Positions 1 through 9,300 of a stretch of DNA of 64,000 nt are shown one piece after another (positions within the stretch are counted from its first letter, which is position 1; each line of letters opens with the position of its first letter). The notes beneath the pieces were generated by a model that ran no database searches, was not told where the DNA came from, and saw only the letters and a list, made by a program, of their open reading frames with translations. A program made the position numbers and the translations under genes. Source of the stretch: Stenotrophomonas sp. 364 (GTDB lineage: Bacteria; Pseudomonadota; Gammaproteobacteria; Xanthomonadales; Xanthomonadaceae); NCBI RefSeq assembly GCF_009832905.1, contig NZ_CP047135.1, forward strand, positions 288,001-352,000, in the 5' to 3' direction.

Positions 1-2
1 GC

Positions 3-698
3 CTGCTGTCGGCGCTGCGCGCGTTCTTCGCCGATGCCCTGCGCCGCGGGCAGCGCAGCGAGGACCCCAGCGTGCTGCTGGATCCGCCGCGATTGCCTCG
101 GCTGCTGCCCAAGGCGCTGGCCGAAAGCCAGATCGAGGCACTGCTGGATGCGCCGGACATCGACACGCCGATCGGCCTGCGCGACCGGGCGATGCTGGAG
201 CTGATGTACGCCGCCGGCCTGCGCGTGAGCGAGCTGGTGCAGCTGCCGGCCAATGCGGTCAACCTGCGCCAGGGCGTGCTGCGGGTGACCGGCAAGGGCA
301 GCAAGGAACGGCTGGTGCCGTTGGGCGAGGAGTCCCAGCATTGGCTGGAACGCTACCTCGCGCAGTCGCGGCCGCTGCTGGCCGGCAAGCGCGCGGTGCC
401 GGCCGGGGCCGACGGCTCGGTGCCGATGTTCCTGGAACCATCGCTGCACCCGCTCAGCCGCCAGCAGTTCTGGGTGCTGGTGAAGAAGTACGCGGCGCTG
501 GCCGGGATCGATCCGGTGCGGATCAGTCCGCACGGGCTGCGCCACAGCTTCGCCACCCACCTGCTCAACCACGGCGCGGACCTGCGGGCGCTGCAGATGC
601 TGCTGGGCCACAGCTCGCTGTCCACCACCCAGATCTACACGCTGGTGGCGCGTGAGCACCTGCAGAAGCTGCACGCCAGGCACCATCCGCGCGGGTAA
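3..698 (+). CDS. xerD: Tyrosine recombinase XerD (5' end outside the window)
   Basis: Site-specific tyrosine recombinase that, with XerC, resolves chromosome dimers at dif. The frame is open from the first bases of the window, so the N-terminal part lies upstream. Visible are the end of the SAM-like core-binding domain (SALRAFF...EDPS) and the whole catalytic domain: the first catalytic Arg in [10 protein letters not shown], the [12 protein letters not shown] box and the final [15 protein letters not shown] segment with the nucleophilic Tyr. The C-terminus HARHHPRG is typical of XerD rather than XerC. In many gammaproteobacteria dsbC follows directly. Here two minus-strand genes separate xerD from dsbC. 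Confidence 0.95.
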   Translation: MLSALRAFFADALRRGQRSEDPSVLLDPPRLPRLLPKALAESQIEALLDAPDIDTPIGLRDRAMLELMYAAGLRVSELVQLPANAVNLRQGVLRVTGKGSKERLVPLGEESQHWLERYLAQSRPLLAGKRAVPAGADGSVPMFLEPSLHPLSRQQFWVLVKKYAALAGIDPVRISPHGLRHSFATHLLNHGADLRALQMLLGHSSLSTTQIYTLVAREHLQKLHARHHPRG

Positions 699-710
699 TG
701 CCGCCGTGCG

Positions 711-1322
711 TTACTGCGACATACCCCGCAACTTCTCGGTGAACGTTTTGAGCACCCTGGCCTGGACGTTGAAGCTGCTGTCGGCAGGCGTGTGCATTGC
801 CAGCAGATTCAGGATCGGCTGGTAGGCCAGCCACGCCGGAGGACTGCGTTGCGCTTGATAGGAGGCAAGCTGGTCGACTTCGCGGTGGAAGGTGGCGAAG
901 TCATTCAACTCGCCCGCCCAGAACGCGGTGACCAATGCCTCTTTGCCCCGTACAACACGATGCATGGGCGACATCATTGCGTGCAGCGCATCGACGGTGC
1001 TGCTGCTTGCGTTGAAAGGCTGCCGGTTACTGACCCGGCTCAGCAATCCATCAAATGTCTCGCCCTTGTTCCAGGGCCCGTTCGTCTCCAGCAAGCGATT
1101 CCGGTACTCGGTGAGCCGCGCTGCACTGATTTGAAACTGACAAGGTGAGATCCGCCACGTCCAGTACTGTTTGGTCAGCGCATTCTCCCGATTCCTGACG
1201 GCGCTGAAGGCGTCCACCAGCCGCGAGCCGCTGTGGTTGCCGATCGCCAATGCAACCTTGGCCGAGGTGGATCCCAGTACATGGGCCTTGAAAAGCAGGG
1301 GAAGCGAGGAAACTGCGCTCAT
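711..1322 (-). CDS. Unrecognised 203-residue protein between xerD and dsbC
   Basis: I do not recognise the family. The chosen ATG at 1322 starts MSAVSSLPLLFKAHVLGSTS; a GTG 12 bases further upstream would add MVTR. The protein is mixed, with many Trp, Arg and Asn residues in the middle (ALTKQYWTWRISPCQF, ETNGPWNKGETFDGLL). It shows no Sec signal peptide, no transmembrane segment and no motif that I can name. It lies about 130 bases downstream of the repeat protein gene on the same strand and ends 12 bases from the end of xerD, so the two genes may be co-transcribed. No clear ribosome-binding site is visible for either start. It could be a companion of the upstream gene, or a lineage-specific gene with no link to it. 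Confidence 0.5.
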   Translation of the reverse strand: MSAVSSLPLLFKAHVLGSTSAKVALAIGNHSGSRLVDAFSAVRNRENALTKQYWTWRISPCQFQISAARLTEYRNRLLETNGPWNKGETFDGLLSRVSNRQPFNASSSTVDALHAMMSPMHRVVRGKEALVTAFWAGELNDFATFHREVDQLASYQAQRSPPAWLAYQPILNLLAMHTPADSSFNVQARVLKTFTEKLRGMSQ

Positions 1323-1455
1323 GCGGGTTACCACTCAGGCAGAAGGCAGTCAGCATCCTTCACGTCGCAGCACGGGTGCTTTCAGAAATCGCTCATCGGC
1401 CAATCTTTCCCTGCGTATCCGCGGTCGACGGGGTGCGCGATGCACAGACACCCCG

Positions 1456-2844
1456 TCAGGCGTCTGATCCCCGGTTGGCCGGGGCGTCAGGCAGGGTCAT
1501 CCGGGTAGCCTGCGTTTTCGCGACGGCGTGATCAACCATCACAGGCAGTGAGAACAGCTTGGCGGCGCTCGCGATCAGCGCTCCAATCGCGCCTGCGCCC
1601 CTGCTGGGCGGGGCGGCGCCCACGATTTCGACCGGCCTCGTCTTCAGAACGCTGAGTGTGTGGGTGCGCAGACGACTCGCCAGGACCGGGCGGGTTACCG
1701 TGGCGCGGTTGATTTGATCGGGTCCTCGCCCGGCACCTGTGGCGTCGGTGGCCGCCTCTGTTGCCGGTCCAGCGTCGTGTCTGGCGTTCCACTCGGCTAT
1801 CTGTCGATCTTCACGTTCAAAGCGTGCGTCGAAGAACTGCTGCTCTTCTGGCGTGTAGTCTGCATCGGCCCATTCGTCGCTGTCGTACCCACTCCCTTCC
1901 ATGACATGCCCGCCGCTTCCGGCGTTGCACTCGGCTATCTGTCGATCTTCGCGTTCGAAGCGAGCGTCGAAGAACTGCTGCTCTTCTGGCGTGTAGTCTG
2001 CATCGGCCCATTCGTCGCTGTCGTACCCACTCCCGTCCATGACATGCCCGCTGCTTCCGGCGTTCCACTCGGCTATCTGTCGATCTTCGCGTTCGAAGCG
2101 AGCGTCGAAGAACTGCTGCTCTTCTGGCGTGTAGTCTGCATCGGCCCATTCGTCGCTGTCGTACCCACTCCCGTCCATGACAGGCACGGCGCTCACCGCC
2201 GTTGCCTCCAGTGACCCGTTGTAGACGGCATGCAGCTGCGCGGCCACCTCGTGGGCAGCGTCCAGGTGCGCCGGGTCCGTCTGCGCCAGAATGCCTTTGG
2301 GATGCAGCTCACTTCGAAGTGCGGGGTAGGGGGTGCCGGCAGCGTGTGGCGGACGCTGTGCCTGAAGACGCTGTGGATGCAGCTCACTACGGCGTGGCGT
2401 CAGGGCGCTGTGCTGCGCGCGCGCGCCAGCGTCGGGCGGGGGTGTGGCTGCCCGGCTGCGGACGACCATCTTGGCCACCGGTGACAATACGCCTGCGGTT
2501 GTTCCGCTTCTGGGCGCCTCATGGCGCGCGAACTTGACCGGCGAGGGTAGCGTGGGCGCCAAGTGCGGCTGCGGGGAAAGGACCGTTGGTGATGGAATTG
2601 GCACGCGGACAGACCCGTTCAGTCGCAGCTCCCATTGCGCGCACAGAGATGCCACCCTGCCAGGCTCGACCAGCCCGGCCCCCGTATACGCGGCAGGGGA
2701 CGGGCGCGCGTCGCTGTTGGCGACGCTGGCCAGTGGCAGCAAGGCCGGCTGCGGGGACCGGGCACCGTCGCCTGCGGCACGCGCGGGATGGATCCGGCCG
2801 ACGGATGCCACCTGAGCAGTGGGGGGAAGGGCGGGATTGAACAT
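1456..2844 (-). CDS. Pro/Ala-rich protein with three 46-residue acidic repeats, effector candidate
   Basis: Family not recognised; 462 residues. Residues 1-220 are low-complexity, rich in Pro, Ala and Arg, with two SELHP-containing stretches. Residues about 222-354 are three near-identical 46-residue units containing GYDSDEWADADYTPEEQQFF, an acidic, probably helical module. The C-terminal 105 residues are Ala- and Arg-rich. There is no Sec signal peptide. A disordered N-terminus followed by tandem acidic repeats is common in type III effectors and scaffold-like proteins, and the window carries a type III secretion locus at its other end, but that link is inference. The ribosome-binding site in front of the ATG is weak, so the start is uncertain. 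The gene interrupts the usual xerD-dsbC neighbourhood, suggesting gain by insertion. Confidence 0.6.
   Translation of the reverse strand: MFNPALPPTAQVASVGRIHPARAAGDGARSPQPALLPLASVANSDARPSPAAYTGAGLVEPGRVASLCAQWELRLNGSVRVPIPSPTVLSPQPHLAPTLPSPVKFARHEAPRSGTTAGVLSPVAKMVVRSRAATPPPDAGARAQHSALTPRRSELHPQRLQAQRPPHAAGTPYPALRSELHPKGILAQTDPAHLDAAHEVAAQLHAVYNGSLEATAVSAVPVMDGSGYDSDEWADADYTPEEQQFFDARFEREDRQIAEWNAGSSGHVMDGSGYDSDEWADADYTPEEQQFFDARFEREDRQIAECNAGSGGHVMEGSGYDSDEWADADYTPEEQQFFDARFEREDRQIAEWNARHDAGPATEAATDATGAGRGPDQINRATVTRPVLASRLRTHTLSVLKTRPVEIVGAAPPSRGAGAIGALIASAAKLFSLPVMVDHAVAKTQATRMTLPDAPANRGSDA
1783..2181 (-). repeat. Three tandem 138-bp repeats inside the effector-candidate gene
   Basis: The repeat period is 138 bp (46 codons): unit 1 is 2181-2044, unit 2 is 2043-1906, and unit 3 is 1905-1783 (41 codons before divergence). 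Only a few codons differ between units (VMDG/VMDG/VMEG; EWNAGSSGH/ECNAGSGGH/EWNARHDAG). The near-identity at DNA level suggests recent duplication, and copy number may vary between strains. Confidence 0.9.
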
Positions 2845-2998
2845 GCGCGGGCCGGTAAGAGAGAGCCTGAAGACGCCGACGGTGCCATGCTTGCGTTCGT
2901 TCGGCTTTCAGAATCCGCGCATGACACGTGAGGCGAGGGCGGCCGAGGCGGGGCGGTGTGCGAGAATCAGCACCACCCACTTGTTTCCGGAACGCTCG

Positions 2999-3799
2999 AT
3001 GCTCCGTGTTGCCCTTGCCACCCTCTTCGGCGCCCTCAGCCTGACTGCCTGTGCGCAGCAACCGTCCGCGCCTGCCCCCGGCAAGGCCGCCCGTCCCGCC
3101 ACGGCTGCCGCTGCGCCTGCGCCTGCCGCCGGCAGTGCCGACGAACGCGTGCGCAACGCGCTGAAGCAGCTGGACCCGAAGTTCGCGCCGGATTACATAG
3201 GCGCCGCGCCGTTCCCGGGCTTCCGTGAAGTGCTGGTGGGGGGGCAGGTGCTGTACGTGTCCGACGACGGTCGCTACCTGATGCAGTCCCAGCCGTACGA
3301 CATCCAGAACAAGGCACCGGTCAGCAGCGCCGGCCTGCTGGCCTACCGGCAGAAGTTGCTGGCGAAGGTGCCGCAGGCCGAACGCATCGTGTTCGCCGCG
3401 CCCAATGCCAAGTACACCGTCAGCGTGTTCACCGATATCGAGTGTGGGTACTGCCGCAAGCTGCACCAGGACATCGCCGAGCTCAACCGCAACGGCATCA
3501 CCGTGGAATACCTCGCGTTCCCGCGCATGGGGCTGGGCAGCCAGGATTACACCGACATGATTTCGGTGTGGTGCGCGGCCGATCGCAAGCAGGCCCTCAC
3601 CGCGGCCAAGACCGGCCAGCCGGTGGCGCCGAAAAACTGCACCAATCCGGTGGCCATGCAGTACACGCTGGGCCAGCAGATGGGCGTGAACGGTACCCCG
3701 GCGATCTTCGCCGCCGATGGCACCCAGCTGGGCGGCTACGTGCCGCCGGCACAGCTGAAGGCCGCGCTGGAGCGCATCACGGCCGGCGGCAGCCGCTGA
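2999..3799 (+). CDS. dsbC: Thiol:disulfide interchange protein DsbC
   Basis: Disulfide isomerase/reductase of the periplasm, 266 residues from the ATG at 2999. It starts with a signal peptide ending in a lipobox-like LTAC, then an Ala/Pro-rich linker, an N-terminal dimerisation domain (about residues 55-120) and a thioredoxin-fold domain with the active site CGYC (Cys149, Cys152) preceded by VFTDIEC. The segment VNGTPAIF carries the conserved cis-Pro. A second Cys pair (CAADR...KNC) matches the structural disulfide of DsbC. The open frame extends upstream but lacks the signal peptide there, so the internal ATG is preferred. A strong terminator follows. A role in folding exported enzymes such as the neighbouring chitinase and protease is plausible. 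Confidence 0.92.
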   Translation: MLRVALATLFGALSLTACAQQPSAPAPGKAARPATAAAAPAPAAGSADERVRNALKQLDPKFAPDYIGAAPFPGFREVLVGGQVLYVSDDGRYLMQSQPYDIQNKAPVSSAGLLAYRQKLLAKVPQAERIVFAAPNAKYTVSVFTDIECGYCRKLHQDIAELNRNGITVEYLAFPRMGLGSQDYTDMISVWCAADRKQALTAAKTGQPVAPKNCTNPVAMQYTLGQQMGVNGTPAIFAADGTQLGGYVPPAQLKAALERITAGGSR

Positions 3800-3805
3800 A
3801 ACCAG

Positions 3806-3835
3806 AACGCCCCGGCAGTGCCGGGGCGTTTTTTT
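3806..3835 (+). terminator. Rho-independent terminator after dsbC
   Basis: A ten-base GC-rich stem (AACGCCCCGG / CCGGGGCGTT) with loop CAGTG is followed by a run of T residues, seven bases after the dsbC stop. Confidence 0.92.
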
Positions 3836-3839
3836 GTGG

Positions 3840-3863
3840 GTAGAGCCGGGCTCTGCCCGGCTG
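3840..3863 (+). repeat. GTAG-headed REP-like palindrome
   Basis: GTAG head followed by the hairpin AGCCGGGCTCTGCCCGGCT. The same element recurs near 52.4 kb. The form matches the SMAG (Stenotrophomonas GTAG) class of repetitive extragenic palindromes. Confidence 0.85.
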
Positions 3864-3890
3864 AACGTTTGCAGTTGCGCGGTCATCGAT

Positions 3891-3950
3891 CAGCGGGGCA
3901 GAGCCCCGCTCTACGTGGTTGGCGATCAGCGGGGCAGAGCCCCGCTCTAC
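3891..3950 (-). repeat. Two GTAG REP-like palindromes in 36-bp tandem, inverted to the first
   Basis: Two identical copies, 3891-3914 and 3927-3950, read CAGCGGGGCAGAGCCCCGCT followed by CTAC, so the GTAG head is on the minus strand. The period of 36 bp, including the preceding AT of each copy, suggests local duplication. They sit at the 3' end of the chitinase gene and, with the copy at 3840, form a head-to-head array. Confidence 0.85.
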
Positions 3951-3953
3951 GGG

Positions 3954-6056
3954 TCAGTTCAACCCGTCACTGATGGCCTTGGTCAGGGTGCCCTGCGGGT
4001 CATCGCCGCTGAACTCCCAGAAGAACGCGCCGCCCAGTCCCTGGGCCTTCACGTAGCCCATCTTCTCGGTGACCATCGCCGGGGTATCCACGCTCCAGAA
4101 GGTGGTGCCGTTGGAGATCCACGTGGCCTTGGCGACGGTGTCGGTGTAGACCGGCCAGGTCAGGTTCTTGAGCACCTTCCAGTCTTCGATGCCGGCTTCA
4201 TACGTTCCCGGTGCCGCGCCGCCGGCGCTCTTGTACAGCCCGTTGTTGCCACTGGCCACGCCGGTCCAGCCGCGCCCGTAGTAGCCGATGCCCAGGTTCA
4301 ACTTGGACGCCGGCACGCCACGGCTCAGGAACGCCTCCATCGCATCGTTGCTGTTGTAGAGCTTCTGGTCGCCGGTGGACGGGTCGGCCGGGGAGTCGAA
4401 CAGCGCCGAGTGGTGGTTGGTCTGCGGATCCCACGCACCGTGGAAGTCGTAGGTCATCACGTTGATGAAGTCCAGGTACGGGTGGTACGCCGCCGGGTCG
4501 GTCACGCGGATCTTGTCGATCCCCGCGCCCACCGCCACCGTCAGCAGCAGCCCGGGCCGCACCGCATCCAGCTGGCGGCGGAACTCGGCCAGCAGCGCGG
4601 TGTAGTTGGCGTTGTCGGCCGGGGTGCCGCAGCTCAGCCCGCACGCCACCGGGTATTCCCAGTCGATGTCGATGCCGTCGAACACGCCCGCCGCCGCGCC
4701 CACGCCACCGGCGCCGTCGGTCACCGGCAGGTTGCCCTTGATATAGGCATCCACGCACGAGGCCACGAAGGCCTGGCGGTTGGCCGGCTGCGCCGCGCTG
4801 GAGAAGCCGCGCGACCAGGTCCAGCCACCCAGCGAGATCAGCACCTTCACGTTCGGGTGCTTGGCCTTGAGCTGCTTGAGCTGGTTCCAATTGCCGCGCA
4901 ACGGCTGGTCCCAGGTGTCGGCGCTGCCGCTGACGCTCTCGCCGGCACCGAAGGCCTTGGTGTAGTCGGCGAACGCATCCCCGCCGACGCCGGTGTTCGG
5001 GTCGGAGGCCTGGGTCACGCCCACTTCGCAGCGGTTGTTGCGCACGTTGCCGAAGGCGTAGTTGATGTGGGTCAGCTTGGCCGCCGAACCGCTGGTGTCG
5101 ATGTTCTTGACCCGGTAGTTGCGCCCGTAGATGCCCCACTGGGTGAAGTAGCCGATCACCCGCTTGGTGCCGCCGCCCCCGCCGCCGGCCGCGGTGGTCA
5201 CGCTGATCGAGCCGCTCTGCGCCGAGGCATTGCCGGCGTTGTCGCGGGCACGCACGGTGTAGCTGTAGGCCGTGCTGGCGGTGAGCCCGCCGTCGGTGTA
5301 CTGGGTGGCGCTGGGTGAGCCGACCAGGCTGCCGTTGCGGTACACGTCGTAGCCGGCCACGCCGCTGCCGCCGCTGTTGTCGGTGGCCGCGCTCCAGGCC
5401 AGGTTGACCGTGGTGGCGGTTTTGGAGGGTGAGGCCAGGCCGCCGGGCACGCTGGGCGGGGTGGTGTCGTTGCTGGAGGCGGTGACGGTCACGCTGACCG
5501 TGGCCGAGGAAGTAACCGCGTTGTTGTTGTCGGTGGCCACCGCCTTGAAGGTGTGGCTGCCGGCCGATGCATTGGCCCAGGTCACGCTGTACGGCGCGCT
5601 GGTGTCGATGCCCAGCGAGGTACCGCCACGGAAGAACTCCACCTTGCTGACACTGCCGTCGCTGTCGGCGGCGTTGGCGCTGACGGTGATGCTGCTGCCG
5701 GCGGTGAAGCTGGCCCCGGCGGTGGGGGCGGTCAGGCTGACGGTGGGCGGCTGGTTGCTGCCGCTGCCGTCGCAGGCGCCCAGGTTGGTGTAGTAGGGCG
5801 CACCGGCCGGGTGGTCGGGCGGGGCATTCCAGATGTCCTGGTTGGCCCGGTACAGCACGCCCCCTTTCTGCAGGGTGGTACCGGAGAGGTAGATCACTGC
5901 GGCGTTCCATTCCGGCGCGCCGGTACAGTTGGCGGCCAGCGCCAGACTGGGCGTGGCGGCCGCCGCCAGGGCCAGGGCAAGCAGCCAGCGTTTGTGGCGG
6001 GCGGCCGGCTGGGGGGATATCGATGTCACCGCACTGCGCATCATCGGGTCAGGCAT
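3954..6056 (-). CDS. chiA: Secreted GH18 chitinase with CBM5/12, Ig-like and FnIII domains
   Basis: Hydrolyses chitin outside the cell; 700 residues. Order: a long signal peptide (residues about 1-42, ending LALAAN), a chitin-binding CBM5/12 module (about 43-95, WNAAVIYLSGTTLQKGGVLYRA), an Ig-like domain (about 102-190), a fibronectin type III domain (about 200-290), a Gly linker and the GH18 TIM barrel (about 299-700). The catalytic DxxDxDxE motif is intact as DGIDIDWEYP near residue 458, with the downstream MTYDFHGAW motif. The gene stands alone, transcribed against dsbC. Export by the type II system encoded at 20.5-31.4 kb is the expected route in Stenotrophomonas, but the substrate link is inferred. 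Confidence 0.95.
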   Translation of the reverse strand: MPDPMMRSAVTSISPQPAARHKRWLLALALAAAATPSLALAANCTGAPEWNAAVIYLSGTTLQKGGVLYRANQDIWNAPPDHPAGAPYYTNLGACDGSGSNQPPTVSLTAPTAGASFTAGSSITVSANAADSDGSVSKVEFFRGGTSLGIDTSAPYSVTWANASAGSHTFKAVATDNNNAVTSSATVSVTVTASSNDTTPPSVPGGLASPSKTATTVNLAWSAATDNSGGSGVAGYDVYRNGSLVGSPSATQYTDGGLTASTAYSYTVRARDNAGNASAQSGSISVTTAAGGGGGGTKRVIGYFTQWGIYGRNYRVKNIDTSGSAAKLTHINYAFGNVRNNRCEVGVTQASDPNTGVGGDAFADYTKAFGAGESVSGSADTWDQPLRGNWNQLKQLKAKHPNVKVLISLGGWTWSRGFSSAAQPANRQAFVASCVDAYIKGNLPVTDGAGGVGAAAGVFDGIDIDWEYPVACGLSCGTPADNANYTALLAEFRRQLDAVRPGLLLTVAVGAGIDKIRVTDPAAYHPYLDFINVMTYDFHGAWDPQTNHHSALFDSPADPSTGDQKLYNSNDAMEAFLSRGVPASKLNLGIGYYGRGWTGVASGNNGLYKSAGGAAPGTYEAGIEDWKVLKNLTWPVYTDTVAKATWISNGTTFWSVDTPAMVTEKMGYVKAQGLGGAFFWEFSGDDPQGTLTKAISDGLN

Positions 6057-6346
6057 GGTCTTACTCCGATCTAGTGATGGGCGCGGGCCGCCGGGTGGGG
6101 CGGCCCGCGTGCAGCAGGTCCGAGCGCCGGGGAGAGGCCGGCAACAACAGTGGGGGCGGACGAGGGCCTGACCGGAAGGCAGGTCGGGCAGGCGAGGACA
6201 ACGTTGTCATGCATTCGTCCGGCAATCCGTGAGCCAGCGCAAGGTTCGGCCGTGAAGACGGCGCGGCCGTGCCGACGGGCCGCCAAGCCGCGGCGGCCGA
6301 CTTCGGTACAATGGTGGGCCCCGTTCCCAACCACGGTTCCCCGGAC

Positions 6347-9300
6347 ATGATGGTCCTCGAGGGCGCATCCGCCCTTTCGCCGTTCCGCCGCGAACGTCTT
6401 GAATCCCGCCTGCAGTCCCTGGCCGCCGATCTGCGCATCACCGGTGCCTGGCATGTCTACTTCATCCAGACCGAGGGCGATGCGGCCCCGGACCCGGCGA
6501 TCCTGAGCCGGATCCTGGAAGCGCAGCCGGCACTGGCCGGGCAGGAAGCGGGGGCGGTGTCTCGCTTCGTGGTCCCGCGCCTGGGCACCTTGTCGCCGTG
6601 GTCGAGCAAGGCCACCGAACTGGTGCGCGGCGCCGGGCAGCCGATCCGCCGGGTGGAGCGTGGCCTGCGCATCGACCTGGCCGGGTGGCCGGCCGATGCC
6701 GCCGCCCAGGCGGCGGTGGCGCGCGCGCTGCACGACCCGATGACCCAGTCGGTGCTGGACCAGGCCGACCAGGCCCAGGCGCTGTTCAGCGCGCCGGCCC
6801 GGGGTGAGCTGGAACGCATCGCGCTGGAGGACCTGGAAGCGGCCAACCGCCGCCTCGGCCTGGCCATGGCCCAGGACGAGATCGACTACCTGCGCCAGCG
6901 CTTCGGCGAACTGGGCCGCAAGCCGTCGGACGTGGAACTGATGATGTTCGCGCAGGCCAATTCCGAGCACTGCCGCCACAAGATCTTCAACGCCAGCTGG
7001 ACCATCGACGGCGCCGATCAGCCGCAGTCGCTGTTCCGCATGATCAAGAACACCCACCAGCAGACCCCGCAGCACACGTTGAGCGCCTACAGCGACAACG
7101 CCGCGGTGGTCGCTGGCCTGCCCGCATCGCGCTACCGCCCGGATCCAGCCAGTGGCCAGTACCGCAGCGAAGCGGTGGTCGATTCGGCGTTCTGCATCAA
7201 GGTGGAAACCCACAACCATCCCACCGCGATCGCCCCGTTCCCGGGCGCGTCGACCGGTGCCGGCGGTGAAATCCGCGACGAAGGCGCCACCGGCCGCGGC
7301 GGCAAGCCGAAGGCCGGCCTGACCGGTTTCTCGGTCTCGCACCTGCGCATCCCGACCCTGCCGCAGCCGTGGGAGGCGCCGCGCGCGCTGAACCCGCGCA
7401 TGGCCCCGGCGCTGGACATCATGCTGGACGGCCCGCTGGGCGGCGCCGCCTTCAACAACGAGTTCGGCCGCCCCAACCTGCTGGGTTACTTCCGCAGCTT
7501 CGAGCTGCCCGAAGGGCAGGGCCTGACCCGCGCCTACGATAAGCCGATCATGCTCGCCGGCGGCCTGGGCGCCATCGACCAGAACCAGGTCGAGAAGCTG
7601 ACCCTGCAGCCGGGCGATGCGGTGATCGTGCTGGGCGGCCCGGCCATGCTGATCGGCCTGGGCGGCGGTGCCGCCAGTTCGGTGGCCTCCGGTGAAAGTG
7701 CCGAAGACCTCGACTTTGCCAGCGTGCAGCGCGACAACCCGGAAATGGAGCGTCGCTGCCAGGAAGTGATCGACCGCTGCGTGGCGCTTGGCCTGGACAA
7801 CCCGATCCGCTGGTTCCATGACGTCGGCGCCGGCGGCCTGTCCAACGCCATTCCCGAGCTGCTGCACGACTCCGGCGTGGGCGGTGTGATCGACCTGGGC
7901 AAGGTGCCCGCCGATGACCCGTCGTTGTCGCCGATGCAGTTGTGGTGCAACGAATCGCAGGAACGCTACGTGCTGGGCGTGCCGCAGGCGCGGCTGGCCG
8001 AGTTCGCCGCGATCTGCGCGCGCGAACGCTGCCCGTTCGCCGCCGTGGGCGTGGCCACCGCCGAGGAACGCCTGGTGGTGGCCTACGGCGCCACCGTGGA
8101 CAACATCCCGGCCGATGCACCGATCGACCTGCCGATGGACGTGCTGTTCGGCAAGGCGCCGAAGATGCACCGCGACACCGCCCACCCGCCCGCACCGCGC
8201 TGGCCGGCGCTGAAGACCGCCGGGCTGGACCTGCATGAAGCGGGCCTGCGCGTGCTGGCGCACCCGTCGGTGGCGTCCAAGAACTTCCTGGTCACCATCG
8301 GCGACCGCAGTGTGGGCGGCTTGACCGCGCGCGAGCAGATGATCGGCCCGTGGCAGTTGCCGCTGGCCAACGTGGCCATCACCCTGGCCGGGTTCGACAC
8401 CGTGGCCGGTGAAGCGATGGCCATCGGCGAGCGCACCCCGCTGGCCCTGCTCGATGCCGCCGCGTCGGCCCGCATGGCCGTGGGCGAGGCGATCACCAAC
8501 CTGTGCGCCGCCCCGGTGGATGCACTGGAGACGGTGAAGCTGTCGGCCAACTGGATGGCCGCCGCCGGCCACAACGGCGAAGACGCGCTGCTGTACGACG
8601 CGGTGCGCGCGGTGGGCATGGAACTGTGCCCGCAGCTGGACCTGAGCATCCCGGTCGGCAAGGACTCGCTGTCGATGCAGGCGCAGTGGCACGCCGATGG
8701 CCAGGCGCACAAGTCGGTGTCGCCGGTATCGCTGGTGATCTCCGCGTTCGCCCCGGTGGCCGATGCCAACGCCCAGCTCACCCCGCTGCTGGACCGCGAC
8801 ACCGACAGCGAGCTGTGGCTGATCGGCCTGGGCGCCGGCAAGCAGCGCCTGGGCGGCTCCATCCTGGCCCAGGTGCATGCCGACCACAGCGACCTGCCCG
8901 CGTTTGCCGGCGCCGTGCCGGACCTGGACGATGCGCAGCGCCTGCGCGCGTTCTTTGAACTGATCCGCGATGCGCGCCAGGCCGGCCTGCTGCTGGCTTA
9001 CCACGACCGCAGCGATGGCGGTGCCTTCGCCGCGCTCTGCGAAATGGCGTTCGCCTCGCGCCTGGGTCTGGACATCACCCTGGATGCCTGGGGCGATGAT
9101 CCGTTCCGCAGCCTCTTCAATGAAGAGCTGGGTGCGGTGGTGCAGATCGCCAAGGAAGACCGCGCCGCGTTTGCCGACCTGGTCGAGCGCCACGCGCTGA
9201 CCGAGTGCGCCCAACGCATCGCGCGCCCGACCACCGCGCCGGTGGTGCGGGTGTCGCTGCAGGGCGAGAGCCTGGTCGAGTGGCGCTGGGAAGCGCTGTT

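Noticed and set aside
1660..2214. Plus-strand frame with internal repeats (FEASVEELLLFWRVVC...)
   Set aside because: It is the antisense reading of the 138-bp repeats. The minus strand gives a longer frame and a coherent acidic module.
2845..2950. PIP box (TTCGC-N15-TTCGC) before the repeat protein gene
   Set aside because: No such motif is visible, and the regulator here is of InvF type, so HrpX control is not supported.
699..2998. Insertion sequence carrying the two orphan genes
   Set aside because: Neither product resembles a transposase and no terminal inverted repeats were seen at the edges.
3834..5318. A 494-codon plus-strand frame opposite the chitinase
   Set aside because: The minus strand encodes an intact GH18 enzyme; the plus frame is a shadow that begins inside the REP array.
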